This document shows positions 36,889-51,877 of a DNA stretch of 64,000 nucleotides, in pieces; within the stretch, counting starts at the first letter, position 1; the number at the start of each line of letters is the position of its first letter. The notes under the pieces were generated by a model. It had not been told where the DNA came from. It saw only the letters and a list, made by a program, of their open reading frames with translations, and made no database searches. The DNA is from Myxococcus sp. RHSTA-1-4 (GTDB lineage Bacteria; Myxococcota; Myxococcia; Myxococcales; Myxococcaceae): NCBI RefSeq assembly GCF_020037125.1, contig NZ_JAIQDG010000038.1, positions 43,030-107,029 of the forward strand. Reading direction: 5' to 3'. Made by a program: the position numbers and the translations under genes.

Positions 36889-37368
36889 ATGATGAAACTT
36901 CATCACTTCGTCGTGCTCATGACGCTACTGGCGGATGGTGGCCCGGTGAGCTCTCCGGCAAGGGGGGCGGAGGGCGATGCGGGAACGGTCGCTCCCCAAG
37001 CTCGCATCGCGAGTACGGATGGAGGTGCCGCCGCCCGCCAACCTGTCGTCGCAGAGGGAATTGAGTGGCCCGATGACCTCCGTCCGCTAGCCACGTTGGA
37101 TGGTCCCGCCATCCTCGCGGCTCACGCCGCGCTACAACGAGTGATGGCGAAGGTTCCGAAGGAATTCGCCGGGGATTGTTCCTACTCCGCCAAGGCCATG
37201 GAGGTCACTGTCGGGCAGAAAGGTGGCCTGTATTTCGTCGAAATCAACCGGCGTGTGGACAAGTGCGGATGGGCGGTGCCCGGCTTCAATCCCTCGCCTC
37301 ATTGGTTCGAACTGTATGCCGTATCGCCAGACGGCAAGGTGCTGGCGCGCTACCCATACAACCCGTGA
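36889..37368 (+). CDS. Secreted hypothetical protein, partner of the JAB lipoprotein
   Basis: These 159 residues start with a signal peptide (KLHHFVVLMTLLADGG). After a low-complexity linker comes a compact domain (PKEFAGDCSYSAKAMEV, INRRVDKCGWAVPGF) with a Cys pair. I do not recognise it. The gene follows the JAB gene with 22 bp between them and the same reduced G+C, so they probably form one module. Confidence 0.65.
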   Translation: MMKLHHFVVLMTLLADGGPVSSPARGAEGDAGTVAPQARIASTDGGAAARQPVVAEGIEWPDDLRPLATLDGPAILAAHAALQRVMAKVPKEFAGDCSYSAKAMEVTVGQKGGLYFVEINRRVDKCGWAVPGFNPSPHWFELYAVSPDGKVLARYPYNP

Positions 37369-37409
37369 GTGGGCCCGTCGGAGACTGGCCCGGTAGCGCT
37401 CAGGGGCGC

Positions 37410-39431
37410 TCAGGAGGTGGCGCGGGTCAGCCGCCGTTCGCGAGCCTCGGTGAGGGTGCCCGCGTCCAGCAGCACGGCCACCTTCTCCGGCGCGGAGAGC
37501 GGCTCCACGGAGCCACCCAGCAGCTTCCGCCGTGCTGACGCCAACGCCGCGGGCACCGTCTCCGGCCCTGGCAGCGACTCCAGCAGCGCCAGGTGCAGTG
37601 CATGCGCCCGCGCATCCGAGAGCACGTGGTCCACCGCGTCCGCCACCGGCGCCACCGCGTGCTCCTCCGTCACCTCCCGCGCCCGCTCCAGCACCTTCGG
37701 GGGCACCGTCTCCTCGGGGATGAGGAACAGGCCCACGCGCTCCGTCCACAGGCCCAGCGACGCGCGCGCCGTCAGCACGGAGAGGGGAATCGACAGCAGT
37801 AGTCCGGCCACCACCGGCGCCAGCCATGCCACCAGCCCGGGGGACAGCGCAAAAGTTCCAATCGCCAGCGCCACCCCCACCGCTGTGTGCACCGCATGGC
37901 GCCGCGCCGCCTCCGCCCAGGGCAGGTCCGCGTCCTCGCGCTGCTGGCTCGTCCAGGACACGCGGTAGCCCAGCAGCGTCCCGAAGACGAAGTGCGACTG
38001 GAACAGCATCATCACCGGCGCCAGCAGCGTGGCCAGCACGCTCTCCACCAGGACGCTCGCCACCAGCCGCGCCCGGCCGCCCATGCGCGCCGCGTCCTGC
38101 CCGCGCGCCAGCGCCAGGCCCAGCCCCATCAGCTTCGGTGCCAGCAGCATTCCCATGGACACGCCCAGCAGCCGCAGCGCGCCCCCCGTGTCGAAGCCGA
38201 AGTCCACCGGGTGCGCGGTGGGGTGCGCCCACGACACCCACCCGTCATGCAGCGCCGCCACCAGCCCCGCCATCAGGAACATCAGCCACAGCGGCGACGC
38301 TGCATAGGACATCACCCCCATGAGGAAGTGCCCCCGGCTGATGGGGTGCAGTCCACCGGCCAGCACCAGGCTCAGGTGCTGGAGGTTCCCCTGGCACCAG
38401 CGCCGGTCCCGCTGCGCGTACGCCAGCAGGTTCGGCGGCGGCTGCTCGTAGCTGCCGCCCAGCTCCGGCACCAGCCACACCGTGAATCCCGCGCGCCGCA
38501 TCAGCGCGGCCTCCACGAAGTCGTGGCTGAGGATGTGCCCGCCGAAGGGCTGCTGTCCCGGCAGCACCGGCAGCCCGCAGTGCTCGATGAACGCCGACGT
38601 GCGGAGGATGGCGTTGTGGCCCCAGTAGTTGGACTCGCCGAGCTGCCACGCCGCCGCGCCCGCCGCCACCACCGGCCCGTACACCCGGCCCGCGAACTGC
38701 TGCAGCCGCGCGAACAGCGTGCTCCGCCCCACGCACAGCGGCGGTGCCTGGAGGATGCCCGCGCGCGGGTTCAGCTCCATCAGCCGCGCCATCTTCACCA
38801 GTGTGCGGCCGTCCATCAGGCTGTCCGCGTCCAGCACCACCGTGAAGTCGTAGTGCCGGCCCCACCGCTCGCAGAAGTCCTGGAGGTTGCCGGCCTTCTT
38901 CCCCGTGTTGTCCGTACGGCGCCGGTAGAAGATGCGCCCCTGGCCACCCACCCGGCGGCACAGCTCCGCCCACGCCAGCTCCTCCGCCACCCACGCCTCC
39001 GCGCGAGTGGAGTCGCTCAGCACGTAGAAGTCGAACGCGTCCAGGTGCCCCGTGGCGGCCACTGATTCGTAGGTGGCCTGCACGTTGGCGAAGACGGCCG
39101 CCGGGTCCTCGTTGTGGATGGGCATCACCACCGAGGTGCGGGACGTCAGCGGCGAGGACTCCTCCTCCGCCGTGGGCCACCGCAGCCCGGGCAGGCGTCG
39201 GCCCACTGCGAGCTGGAGGAACCCGGCCACCGCCGTCCAGAAGGACAGGGCAATCCACCCGAAGCACAGGGTGAAGAGGGCCACCAGCACCAGCTCCGGC
39301 GCGGTGGTCCCCCGGACGCTCAGCAGGCGGTGCATCTCCCACGTCCCCACCACGGTGGACGCGGCCGCCAGGCCGAGGACGCAGGCGCGCCTCCGGCCGG
39401 CGCTCTCCGGTGAGAACGAATGGGCGTGCAT
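37410..39431 (-). CDS. opgH: Glucan biosynthesis glucosyltransferase H
   Basis: This 673-residue inner-membrane GT2 enzyme polymerises beta-1,2-glucose for osmoregulated periplasmic glucans. Motifs: SVVMPIHNEDP, the UDP-Glc Asp pair in VVLDADSLMDG, and the acceptor/processivity motif RDRRWCQGN near residue 320. Hydrophobic helices lie at about 20-75 and from 355 onward. It ends the opgG-X-opgH operon, starting 5 nt after the middle gene's stop. Confidence 0.92.
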   Translation of the reverse strand: MHAHSFSPESAGRRRACVLGLAAASTVVGTWEMHRLLSVRGTTAPELVLVALFTLCFGWIALSFWTAVAGFLQLAVGRRLPGLRWPTAEEESSPLTSRTSVVMPIHNEDPAAVFANVQATYESVAATGHLDAFDFYVLSDSTRAEAWVAEELAWAELCRRVGGQGRIFYRRRTDNTGKKAGNLQDFCERWGRHYDFTVVLDADSLMDGRTLVKMARLMELNPRAGILQAPPLCVGRSTLFARLQQFAGRVYGPVVAAGAAAWQLGESNYWGHNAILRTSAFIEHCGLPVLPGQQPFGGHILSHDFVEAALMRRAGFTVWLVPELGGSYEQPPPNLLAYAQRDRRWCQGNLQHLSLVLAGGLHPISRGHFLMGVMSYAASPLWLMFLMAGLVAALHDGWVSWAHPTAHPVDFGFDTGGALRLLGVSMGMLLAPKLMGLGLALARGQDAARMGGRARLVASVLVESVLATLLAPVMMLFQSHFVFGTLLGYRVSWTSQQREDADLPWAEAARRHAVHTAVGVALAIGTFALSPGLVAWLAPVVAGLLLSIPLSVLTARASLGLWTERVGLFLIPEETVPPKVLERAREVTEEHAVAPVADAVDHVLSDARAHALHLALLESLPGPETVPAALASARRKLLGGSVEPLSAPEKVAVLLDAGTLTEARERRLTRATS

Positions 39432-39436
39432 GGAAG

Positions 39437-39925
39437 TCAGCGGGAGATGGACACGTCCGCCTGGGCCCCGCGCCACCAGCGGCGGAGCAGCTCACCGAAG
39501 GGCCACAGCACGAGCTGCTGCTCCGGCATCACCGAGGCCACCTGCACCGGCGCAGGCACCGGCACCGCCGCGCGCAGCGCCCGCGCGAAGCCGTCCGGCA
39601 CCGCGCCCCGCGTCAGGAGGCGGGCCCCCAGGCGCGCGCCGTCGCACAGGACGAAGGCCGCGCGGCCCCGGGCGAGCAGCGTGCCTCCGGCCTCCTGGCT
39701 CAGCACTCCGGCCAGCCACGTCTCCACCCGCGCGCGCGCCAGGGCCACGGCGGCCTGGGGCCGCTCACCCTGCTCGCGGGCACCCTCCAGCACCCAGAGG
39801 GCGAGCGCGGTCAGGTCCTCGTCCGAGGTGAAGCCGAAGCCCCGGAAGAAGGCGTCGAGCGCCGCGCGGGTCTCCGGGCGGACCCACGCGGACTCCAGGA
39901 TGGAGGGGCGGGAGGTCTGCATCAT
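39437..39925 (-). CDS. Hypothetical protein between opgG and opgH
   Basis: The 162 residues are mostly Arg/Ala-rich helices (ETRAALDAFFRGFGF, LARARVETWLAGVL) with no signal peptide or membrane helix. Its ATG overlaps the opgG stop (TGATG), so translation is coupled to opgG. A role in OPG synthesis or its regulation is likely from position, but nothing in the sequence says which. Confidence 0.75.
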   Translation of the reverse strand: MMQTSRPSILESAWVRPETRAALDAFFRGFGFTSDEDLTALALWVLEGAREQGERPQAAVALARARVETWLAGVLSQEAGGTLLARGRAAFVLCDGARLGARLLTRGAVPDGFARALRAAVPVPAPVQVASVMPEQQLVLWPFGELLRRWWRGAQADVSISR

Positions 39926-41469
39926 CACGGTGTCCACAGGTAGCTCCAGGTCTCGGTGAGGGTCTCGGAACCGCACTTCAGGTACGCGCGCAATTCGGTG
40001 GGAGTGTTGCCGTCGGGCAGCAGCTCGAAGGTGGCGCGCCAGCCGCCGGAGGGCTCGTGGCGCCGCACGGTGGTGCGCAGCACCTGGCCCTTCGAGGCGG
40101 TGATGACGGCCTCCACCGGCGCATCCCCCTCGGTGGCGGGACGCGAGAAGTCGAGCACGAAGCGCCGCGCTCCCGGCGTGTCACCCGCGGCCACGCGCGT
40201 GGCGGTGACGAAGGAGCCCGCCGCCGCCCACGGCGCCTGGGAGCCCCAGTGCAGGCGGTACGCCACGCGCAGCGGAGCGCCCGGCGTCAGCGGCGCGTCC
40301 GGCACCCAGAAGGCGACGATGTTGTCGTGCACCTCCTGCGGCGTCGGAATCTCCACCAGCCGCACCGAGCCCGGGCCCCAGTCGCCCACGGGCTCCACCC
40401 ACGCGCTGGGACGCAGCTCGTAGCGGGCCTCCAGGTCCTCGTAGCTGGAGAACGCGGTGTCCCGCTGGAGAAGCCCGAAGGCGCGCAGGCCCCGCGCGCG
40501 GAAGCTGGAGACGTTGAGCCGCTCGGGGTTCTGGAGCGGGCGCCAGAGCTGCTCTCCGTCCCACGTCCAGACGAAGAGGCCGTCCGAGTCGTGCACCTCG
40601 GGGCGGAATTCGTCGTATGTCCCCCGGTCGTTCTCCCCGAAGAGGTACATGCTCGTCAGCGGCGCCACGCCGAGCTGCTCCACGGCCTTGCGCGCGAACA
40701 GCGTCGCCTCCACCTCCATCACCGTGCGCACGCCGGGGATGACGGTGAAGCGGTACGCGCCGGTGACGCTCGGCCCGTCCAGCAGCGCGTGCACCACCAC
40801 GCGGTCCGCGCCGGGCGCCGGGCGCTCCAGCCACAGCTCGCGGAAGGAGGGGAACTCCTCGGGGCGCGGCAGCGCGGTGTCGATGGCCACGCCGCGCGCG
40901 GACAGTCCGTACACGTTGCCCTTGCCCAGCGCGCGGAAGTAGCTGGCGCCCAGGAAGGACAGCACCTCGTCGAAGTGGTCCGCCCGGTTGAGCGGATGGG
41001 TGAGGCGCAGGCCCGCGAAGCCGTCCGCCTTCTCCAGCGGCGGCGCCGGCACCAGCGAGCCATAGGTGTACAGCTCCGGCGAGAAGCGCACCGGCTCCGC
41101 CCGGCCTCCGGCCACCACGTTCACCCGCACCGGCTCGGGGTAGAGGAAGCCCGGGTGGAAGAACTGCGCCTGGAAGGGCAGGCCGGCCTCGCGGAACAGC
41201 GCCTTGTCGTTGCGGTAGCGGATGTCCCGGTACGCGTCATACGAGAGCCGCGCGTACGCCTCGGGAAGCGTCCGCCGGGGCTCCTCGTAGGGGCGCGCCG
41301 CCAGGGCCCGCGCCCGCTCCACCACGGTGGCGGCGGTGAAGGCCCGCCCGGAAGCGCCGGGCTTCCCGGGGGGGGACTCACGCGCGCCGGCGGCCCCGCT
41401 CGCGGCCACCATCGCCGCGCACAGCCACCCCACGCCCGTGCTCCACGCTTTGCGCCGCAACGACTTCAC
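39925..41469 (-). CDS. opgG: Periplasmic glucan biosynthesis protein G
   Basis: The 514-residue periplasmic protein has a signal peptide (cleavage near GAAGA, residue 30). OpgG/MdoG signatures include YDAYRDIRYRNDKALFREAGLPFQAQFF, split over residues 75-105, and the Asp/His-rich DRGTYDEFRPEVHDSDGLF. It is needed for glucan backbone assembly with OpgH. The GTG start has GGAGG 9 nt upstream. Confidence 0.95.
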   Translation of the reverse strand: MKSLRRKAWSTGVGWLCAAMVAASGAAGARESPPGKPGASGRAFTAATVVERARALAARPYEEPRRTLPEAYARLSYDAYRDIRYRNDKALFREAGLPFQAQFFHPGFLYPEPVRVNVVAGGRAEPVRFSPELYTYGSLVPAPPLEKADGFAGLRLTHPLNRADHFDEVLSFLGASYFRALGKGNVYGLSARGVAIDTALPRPEEFPSFRELWLERPAPGADRVVVHALLDGPSVTGAYRFTVIPGVRTVMEVEATLFARKAVEQLGVAPLTSMYLFGENDRGTYDEFRPEVHDSDGLFVWTWDGEQLWRPLQNPERLNVSSFRARGLRAFGLLQRDTAFSSYEDLEARYELRPSAWVEPVGDWGPGSVRLVEIPTPQEVHDNIVAFWVPDAPLTPGAPLRVAYRLHWGSQAPWAAAGSFVTATRVAAGDTPGARRFVLDFSRPATEGDAPVEAVITASKGQVLRTTVRRHEPSGGWRATFELLPDGNTPTELRAYLKCGSETLTETWSYLWTP

Positions 41470-41744
41470 GTCCAGGTGCCTCCGAGAAAACCGGTACGTC
41501 GAACGGCCCCCCGGTCCTTCGGACCACGCCCGACTTCATGCCGCGCCCGCACTCGCGGTGCAGCGCGTCAGGACATGAGCAACCCGCGTACCAGCCCACC
41601 GGGCCCGAACTCCGCACGGCGGAACTTCACGGGATTCCGGGCACCTGGAAATGCCATCCAGTTGCGGTTCCAAGCAGTCTCGGGAATGGAGAGTTACCGG
41701 CCCACGGTTCCCGGCCGGGGAGAACCCGAGGCTGGGGAGAAGAG

Positions 41745-41769
41745 GGACAGCCTTCGGGTGTGGCTGTCC
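41745..41769 (-). terminator. Terminator of the hybrid kinase gene
   Basis: GGACAGCC and GGCTGTCC form a perfect 8-bp stem with a 9-nt loop, 26 nt past the kinase stop on the minus strand, followed by a pyrimidine-rich run (CTCTTCTCC). The rest of the 325-bp gap up to opgG (41470-41744) has lower G+C; I see no gene in it. Confidence 0.6.
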
Positions 41770-41794
41770 AAATCTTCCACAGGTGGACATTGCA

Positions 41795-44086
41795 CTACGC
41801 GTGCGCCAGCCGTTCCTGCACGAGTGAAAGCAGTTCCCGGCTGGCGAAGGGCTTCTCCAGGTGGGGGCTGGGCACGGACTCGAGGAAGGCGCGGGCCTGC
41901 GGCGTCACGGCCCCGCCGGTGAGGAACACCACGCGCCCGGCCTGCTCCGGGTAGCGCTCCTTCAGCGCGGAGTAGAAGTCCATGCCGCTCATGCCCGGCA
42001 TCATCAAGTCGCAGAAGACGACGTCGAAGCGCTCCCCGGCGACGATTCGGTCCAGCGCCTCCTGGGCGCGCGTGGACATCGTCACGTCATGGTGGGGCCT
42101 CAGCGTGCGCGCCAGGGCCGTGCACACCAGGGGCTCGTCGTCCACCACCAGCAGCCGGCCCCGCTTCTCCGCGGTGGGCGGCGGGGGCGCGGGGGGCTCG
42201 GGCGCGGCCTGCACCGGCTGCGAGGCGGGCAGCAGGACGCGGAAGGTGGAGCCCTTGCCCGGCTCGCTCTCCACGTGGATTTCCCCGCCCAGCGAGGCCA
42301 CGAGGCTGTGGCAGATGGACAGCCCCAGCCCGGTGCCCACCCCGGGCTCCTTGGTGGTGAAGAACGGGTCGAACAGGTGCGGCAGGTGCTCGGCCGCGAT
42401 GCCCAGGCCCGTGTCCGCCACCTCCACCACCACCCGGCCGCCGCTGCCCACGCGCGTGGCGACGCGAATCTCGTGCCGCTCCGGCGTGCCTCCGGGGATG
42501 GCCTGCGCGGCGTTGACGAGCAGGTTGAGGAACACCTGTCCCAGCCGCGACTCGTTGGCGCGCACGCGGGGCACCTCGGCGAACTGCTTCACCAGCCGCG
42601 CGCGGTGGCGGATCTCCGTGGTCGCCAGGTTCAGCGTGGACTCCAGCACCTGCCGCACGTCCACGTCCGTGTTGTCCGCCACGTCCACCCGGCTGAACGT
42701 CTTCAAATCCCGGACGATGGTGCGCACCCGGTCCGCGCCCTGCTGCGCCTCGGCGAGCGCCGACTGCGCGTCCGCCAGCGCCCCCACCAGCTTCGGCTCC
42801 AGGCTTCGCGCGCCCTCTTCCCGCAGGGTGCCGACCGCCTCGCGCGCGAAGGCCAGGTTGGCCGTGAGGTACGCCAGCGGGTTGTTGATTTCGTGCGCCA
42901 CGCCGGCCGCCAGCGTGCCCACCGACGCCATGCGCTGCGCCAGCATCAGCCGCGCCTGCATCTGGTTGCGCTCCGTGAGGTCGTGCGACACGGAGACGAT
43001 GGTGTCCTCGCCGTCGAAGGGCAGCGGGAAGGAGGTGGACTCCACGTGGAGGATGGTGCCGTCACGCCGCAGCAGCCGCCGCTCCTGGAGCGCCGCCCGG
43101 CCCGACCTCAACGCCTCGTGCATGCGCGCGTCCGCCGAGGCGACGTCCTCCGGGGGGATGATTTCGGAGATGTGCTTGCCGATGAGCTCGCGCAGGTCCG
43201 AGTAGCCCAGCGCCGTGACGACCTTGAGGTTGGCGTAGCGCACGCGCGCGTCCTTCCCGAAGACGGCCATCAGGTCCGGCAGGTTCTCGATGAGCGTGCG
43301 GAAGCTCACCTCCGAGCGCCGCAGCTCCTCCTCGGCCCGCTTCAGCGGGGTGATGTCCGGGAAGAAGGAGATGATGTGGGGCGCCCCGCCGTAGGGGACC
43401 AGCCCCATGAAGAGCAGCGTGTGCCGCAGCTCGCCCGAGCGGGTGTAGTACCGCGCGTCCACCCCACGCACCGAGCCGTACCGCTTCAGCCGCTCCACCA
43501 CCTGGTCCCGGTCCACCATGGCGCGCTCCCACAGGCGCAGCTCCACCGTGGTACGGCCGAGCGCCTCCTCGCGCGTGTAGCCGAAGGCCTGGAAGTAGGC
43601 GTCGTTGGCCGCCACCAGCCGGCCGTCTCCCAGCGTGGTGATGGAGGTGGGGACGGGCGACACCGACAGCATGCTGTCGCGCAGGTCGTCTCCGGACGGC
43701 ACCCCCATGCGGCCGTGGCGCCGGGTGAAGCGCCGCTCCGCCAGCTCCAGCCGCAGCTCCAGCTCCTCCGGCGCCAGGGGCCAGGCCAGCACGTCGTCCG
43801 CGCCGGCCTCCAGGGCGGGCATCAGCGTGCCCAGCGCGTCCCGGGGGCCCAGCAGCAGCACCACCGTCTCCAGCCCTCCGGGGAGGCTGCGCAGGCCGCG
43901 CAGGAGCGGCACGGGCGAGGCCGGGCCCCGGGCGTCCACCACCGCGAACGCGCAGGCGCCCGAGCGCCACAGGGCTGGCACCTCGGCGTCACGCGCGGCC
44001 GTGACCACCGTGTGCCCGCGCGCAGACAGCCGGGCTTCCAGTGGCTCCAGGGCCGCCCCACCCTGGGTGACGATCAGGACCCGCAT
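41795..44086 (-). CDS. Hybrid sensor histidine kinase
   Basis: The 763-residue soluble protein has a degenerate receiver at 1-115 (VVDARG keeps one Asp; the acidic pair and Lys are gone), two PAS domains (about 140-255 and 258-370), a HisKA domain with the phospho-acceptor His in GVAHEINNPLAYL near 395, a HATPase domain (LNLLVNAAQAIP; DTGLGIAAEHL; GTGLGLS) and a C-terminal receiver with Asp in VVFCDLMMPGMSG near 690. AAGGAG lies 5 nt before the ATG. The signal is unknown; cytoplasmic sensing is implied by the missing membrane helices. Confidence 0.9.
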   Translation of the reverse strand: MRVLIVTQGGAALEPLEARLSARGHTVVTAARDAEVPALWRSGACAFAVVDARGPASPVPLLRGLRSLPGGLETVVLLLGPRDALGTLMPALEAGADDVLAWPLAPEELELRLELAERRFTRRHGRMGVPSGDDLRDSMLSVSPVPTSITTLGDGRLVAANDAYFQAFGYTREEALGRTTVELRLWERAMVDRDQVVERLKRYGSVRGVDARYYTRSGELRHTLLFMGLVPYGGAPHIISFFPDITPLKRAEEELRRSEVSFRTLIENLPDLMAVFGKDARVRYANLKVVTALGYSDLRELIGKHISEIIPPEDVASADARMHEALRSGRAALQERRLLRRDGTILHVESTSFPLPFDGEDTIVSVSHDLTERNQMQARLMLAQRMASVGTLAAGVAHEINNPLAYLTANLAFAREAVGTLREEGARSLEPKLVGALADAQSALAEAQQGADRVRTIVRDLKTFSRVDVADNTDVDVRQVLESTLNLATTEIRHRARLVKQFAEVPRVRANESRLGQVFLNLLVNAAQAIPGGTPERHEIRVATRVGSGGRVVVEVADTGLGIAAEHLPHLFDPFFTTKEPGVGTGLGLSICHSLVASLGGEIHVESEPGKGSTFRVLLPASQPVQAAPEPPAPPPPTAEKRGRLLVVDDEPLVCTALARTLRPHHDVTMSTRAQEALDRIVAGERFDVVFCDLMMPGMSGMDFYSALKERYPEQAGRVVFLTGGAVTPQARAFLESVPSPHLEKPFASRELLSLVQERLAHA

Positions 44087-44243
44087 GACACTCCTTGCAT
44101 TTACTATCCTTCATCGTTGCATGAGCGGCCCGGTTGTAAAAGTGTGGTGTCCTTAGCGTTGGGTGTGGGATGGGAATGGGGCGGCGGCGGTGCTGGTACA
44201 CTGGTACCGAAGCGGGCTGGACCGTTGGTCAGGGGGGACACGT

Positions 44244-44831
44244 ATGGAACGGCGGGGAATGAGCGAGCCGGCCTTGGAGCCGCGGAAGCCGCCTCCCATG
44301 CCCGTGCAGGTGCCACGGCGCAACTTCGAGGGGCTGTTCGTCCACGCGCTGAAGCCCACGGGGGGATTCGCCCAGTCGCTGCGGGACATCGGCTACGACG
44401 CGGAGGCGGCACAGGAGTACTACCCGCTGGCCGTGTGGCGGGCGGCGCTGGGGGTGGCCCGGCGCTTCGCCTTCGTGGGGCAGCCGCCGGAAGCGGCCAA
44501 CCGTGCCCTGGGGCACAAGTACGTGGAGGGCTTCGCGCAGACGCTGGTGGGGCGCATCTTCGCCACCGCCGCGCCGCTGTTGGGCACGGAGCGGTGCCTG
44601 ACGCGGCTGCCCACGTACCTCAAGGCGGGGCGCGAGGACATGAAGATGCTGCTGGAGCCGGTGCAGGCGCGCGAGTGGCGCATCCGCGTCGTGGACCCGG
44701 ACCCGCTGCCGGACTTCGTGGCCGGCGTGGTGGAGGGGGTGCTGCGCCGCACGCGGGTGACGCCGGTGGTGGAGGTGCTGGAGCGCCTGCCCGCGGGCTA
44801 CATCCTGCGCGTGACGTGGCAGGACGCCTGA
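44244..44831 (+). CDS. DUF2378 (TIGR02265) family protein
   Basis: This 195-residue protein belongs to the Myxococcus-specific paralogous family TIGR02265: FEGLFVHAL near residue 30 and VPRRNFEGLF, WRAALGVARR, GHKYVEGFAQTLVGRI and a beta-rich C-terminus. The function is unknown. It is divergent from the hybrid kinase, so the pair might be functionally linked. A second member lies at 55616. Confidence 0.75.
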   Translation: MERRGMSEPALEPRKPPPMPVQVPRRNFEGLFVHALKPTGGFAQSLRDIGYDAEAAQEYYPLAVWRAALGVARRFAFVGQPPEAANRALGHKYVEGFAQTLVGRIFATAAPLLGTERCLTRLPTYLKAGREDMKMLLEPVQAREWRIRVVDPDPLPDFVAGVVEGVLRRTRVTPVVEVLERLPAGYILRVTWQDA

Positions 44832-44837
44832 GGGGCG

Positions 44838-45836
44838 TCAGTTGAGGAGCCGCTTCGGAGGCGCCTTGCCAGCGGGGGGGCGCCTGGGGCGGGACTGCAG
44901 CCAGCGGTGGATGACGTCCAGCAGCCCGTCGAAGGTGTCGCGCAGGGCCCAGGCGCGGTCGTCCGCGCCGGACAGCTCCACGCAGCGCAGCAGCCCGTCG
45001 CGCAGCGCGCGCTGGGCGCCGGGACAGTCGCCGCGCTCGTCGATGAGCTGCTCGGCGGTGCGGGCGTAGAGCCGGTAGCAGCCCTCCACGTCGCCCCGGT
45101 TGTAGGCGGGGGCCCCCGCGTTGATGGCATGGCCCAGGGTGCTGGCGATGGACTCCACCGCGTCCATGGGGGCGCCCTCCAGCACGCTCAACGGATGCTG
45201 GGGCACCTGGCGCGCGCGCCCGGCCCGGCGCCTGGGGGCTTCCAGCGCGGACAGCGGCCAGGAGCCGGCGCCGCTCAGCATGGGCACCACGTAGCGGAAG
45301 GGGATGACCAGCCCCAGGGCGCGGCCATTGGCCAGGGCGGCGGTGGCCACGCCCACCACGTCGCCTCGTGAGTCCAGCACCGGGCTGCCCGAGGACTCCT
45401 CGGGCAGGGTGCGCTTCAATTCCAGCAGGGTGAGCCAGTCCCCCAGCACCTGCACCGCGCGCACCTCCTGCGAGCGCACCTCCGGGGCGGGGCCGCTCGC
45501 CCCACGCAGCACGTAGACGGTCTCCCCCTCGGCGGGCAGCGGCCGGGAGGACACCGCGAGCGCGGGCACCCTGTCCGGAAGGGGCAGCCGCAGGACGGCC
45601 AGGTCCCTCCGCTCGTCCACCGCCACCACCCGCACCACCTCCGAGCGCACGCCGTCTGCCAGCACCGCGCAGATGCCGCGCGCCCCCGCCACCGAGTGGA
45701 GGCAGGTGACGAGGTGGCCCTCCGCCGTGGCCACGAATCCGGACGCGGTGCGGCCCTCCACCTCCAGCACCACCAGTGAAGGCGTGGCCCGCACGATGGC
45801 GTCCCGGGGCGGAGTCCTGTCGGGGGCCTCGGACAT
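44838..45836 (-). CDS. Trypsin-like serine protease domain protein
   Basis: The first 190 of 332 residues form a chymotrypsin-like fold with His in LVTCLHSVAG, Asp in RRDLAVLRL and Ser in EESSGSPVLDSRGDVVG (SSGSP instead of GNSGGP). A helical domain follows. No signal peptide is seen, so it is probably cytoplasmic. It converges on the DUF2378 gene and is divergent from uvrA. Confidence 0.75.
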   Translation of the reverse strand: MSEAPDRTPPRDAIVRATPSLVVLEVEGRTASGFVATAEGHLVTCLHSVAGARGICAVLADGVRSEVVRVVAVDERRDLAVLRLPLPDRVPALAVSSRPLPAEGETVYVLRGASGPAPEVRSQEVRAVQVLGDWLTLLELKRTLPEESSGSPVLDSRGDVVGVATAALANGRALGLVIPFRYVVPMLSGAGSWPLSALEAPRRRAGRARQVPQHPLSVLEGAPMDAVESIASTLGHAINAGAPAYNRGDVEGCYRLYARTAEQLIDERGDCPGAQRALRDGLLRCVELSGADDRAWALRDTFDGLLDVIHRWLQSRPRRPPAGKAPPKRLLN

Positions 45837-45966
45837 GATGACCTCCTGCGTAAATCCCTGTTCTAGCAGTCCGCCTGCCTGGCACCCAACGTGGGAGGGG
45901 GCCCCTGTACTCCGGTCTTACTTGTCGTTGGCGCCGAAGTGTCTGGTCGTTAAACCTGCGACCTCC

Positions 45967-51267
<5,301 letters not shown>

Positions 51268-51301
51268 AACGCGCGGGGGCGTCCGGCATCCTTGCGGCGG
51301 T

Positions 51302-51877
51302 ATGCGAACCCTCCACTCCCTGACCGTTGCCGCGGCGCTCGCCGTCACCCCGGCGCTCGCCGCGGACACCCAGCCCTCGAAGTCTTCCACGGAAAAGAAA
51401 TCCATGTCCTTCCATGACCTGTCCGCCAACCGCCTCGACGGCAAGCCCGAGAAGCTGTCCGGCTACCAGGGCAAGGTGGTCCTCGTGGTGAACACCGCGT
51501 CCGAGTGTGGCTACACGCCGCAGTACGCGGGCCTGGAGAAGCTCTACCAGGAGTACAAGGACAAGGGCGTCGTCGTGGCGGGCTTCCCCTCCAACGACTT
51601 CGGGGGCCAGGAGCCGGGCAGCGCGGAGGAGATCAAGAAGTTCTGCGAGCTCCGCTACAAGGTGACCTTCCCCATGTTCGAGAAGGTGAAGACGAAGGGC
51701 GAGGGCCAGTCCCCCGTCTACGCCTTCCTGTCGAAGGACCACCCCGCGCCCAAGTGGAACTTCCACAAGTACGTGGTGGGCAAGGACGGCCAGGTGAAGG
51801 CCGCCTTCCCCAGCGCGGTGACGCCGGACAGCGCCGAGCTCAAGGCGGCCATCGACAGCGCGCTCGCGCAGAAGTAG
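51302..51877 (+). CDS. Exported glutathione peroxidase
   Basis: The 191-residue protein has a signal peptide ending near ALAADT. The GPx fold has the catalytic Cys in VVNTASECGYTPQYAGLE, the Gln/Trp partners in FPSNDFGGQEPGS and KWNFHKYVV. It reduces hydroperoxides in the periplasm, probably using thioredoxin-like donors. It is a Cys (not selenocysteine) type enzyme. Confidence 0.93.
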   Translation: MRTLHSLTVAAALAVTPALAADTQPSKSSTEKKSMSFHDLSANRLDGKPEKLSGYQGKVVLVVNTASECGYTPQYAGLEKLYQEYKDKGVVVAGFPSNDFGGQEPGSAEEIKKFCELRYKVTFPMFEKVKTKGEGQSPVYAFLSKDHPAPKWNFHKYVVGKDGQVKAAFPSAVTPDSAELKAAIDSALAQK

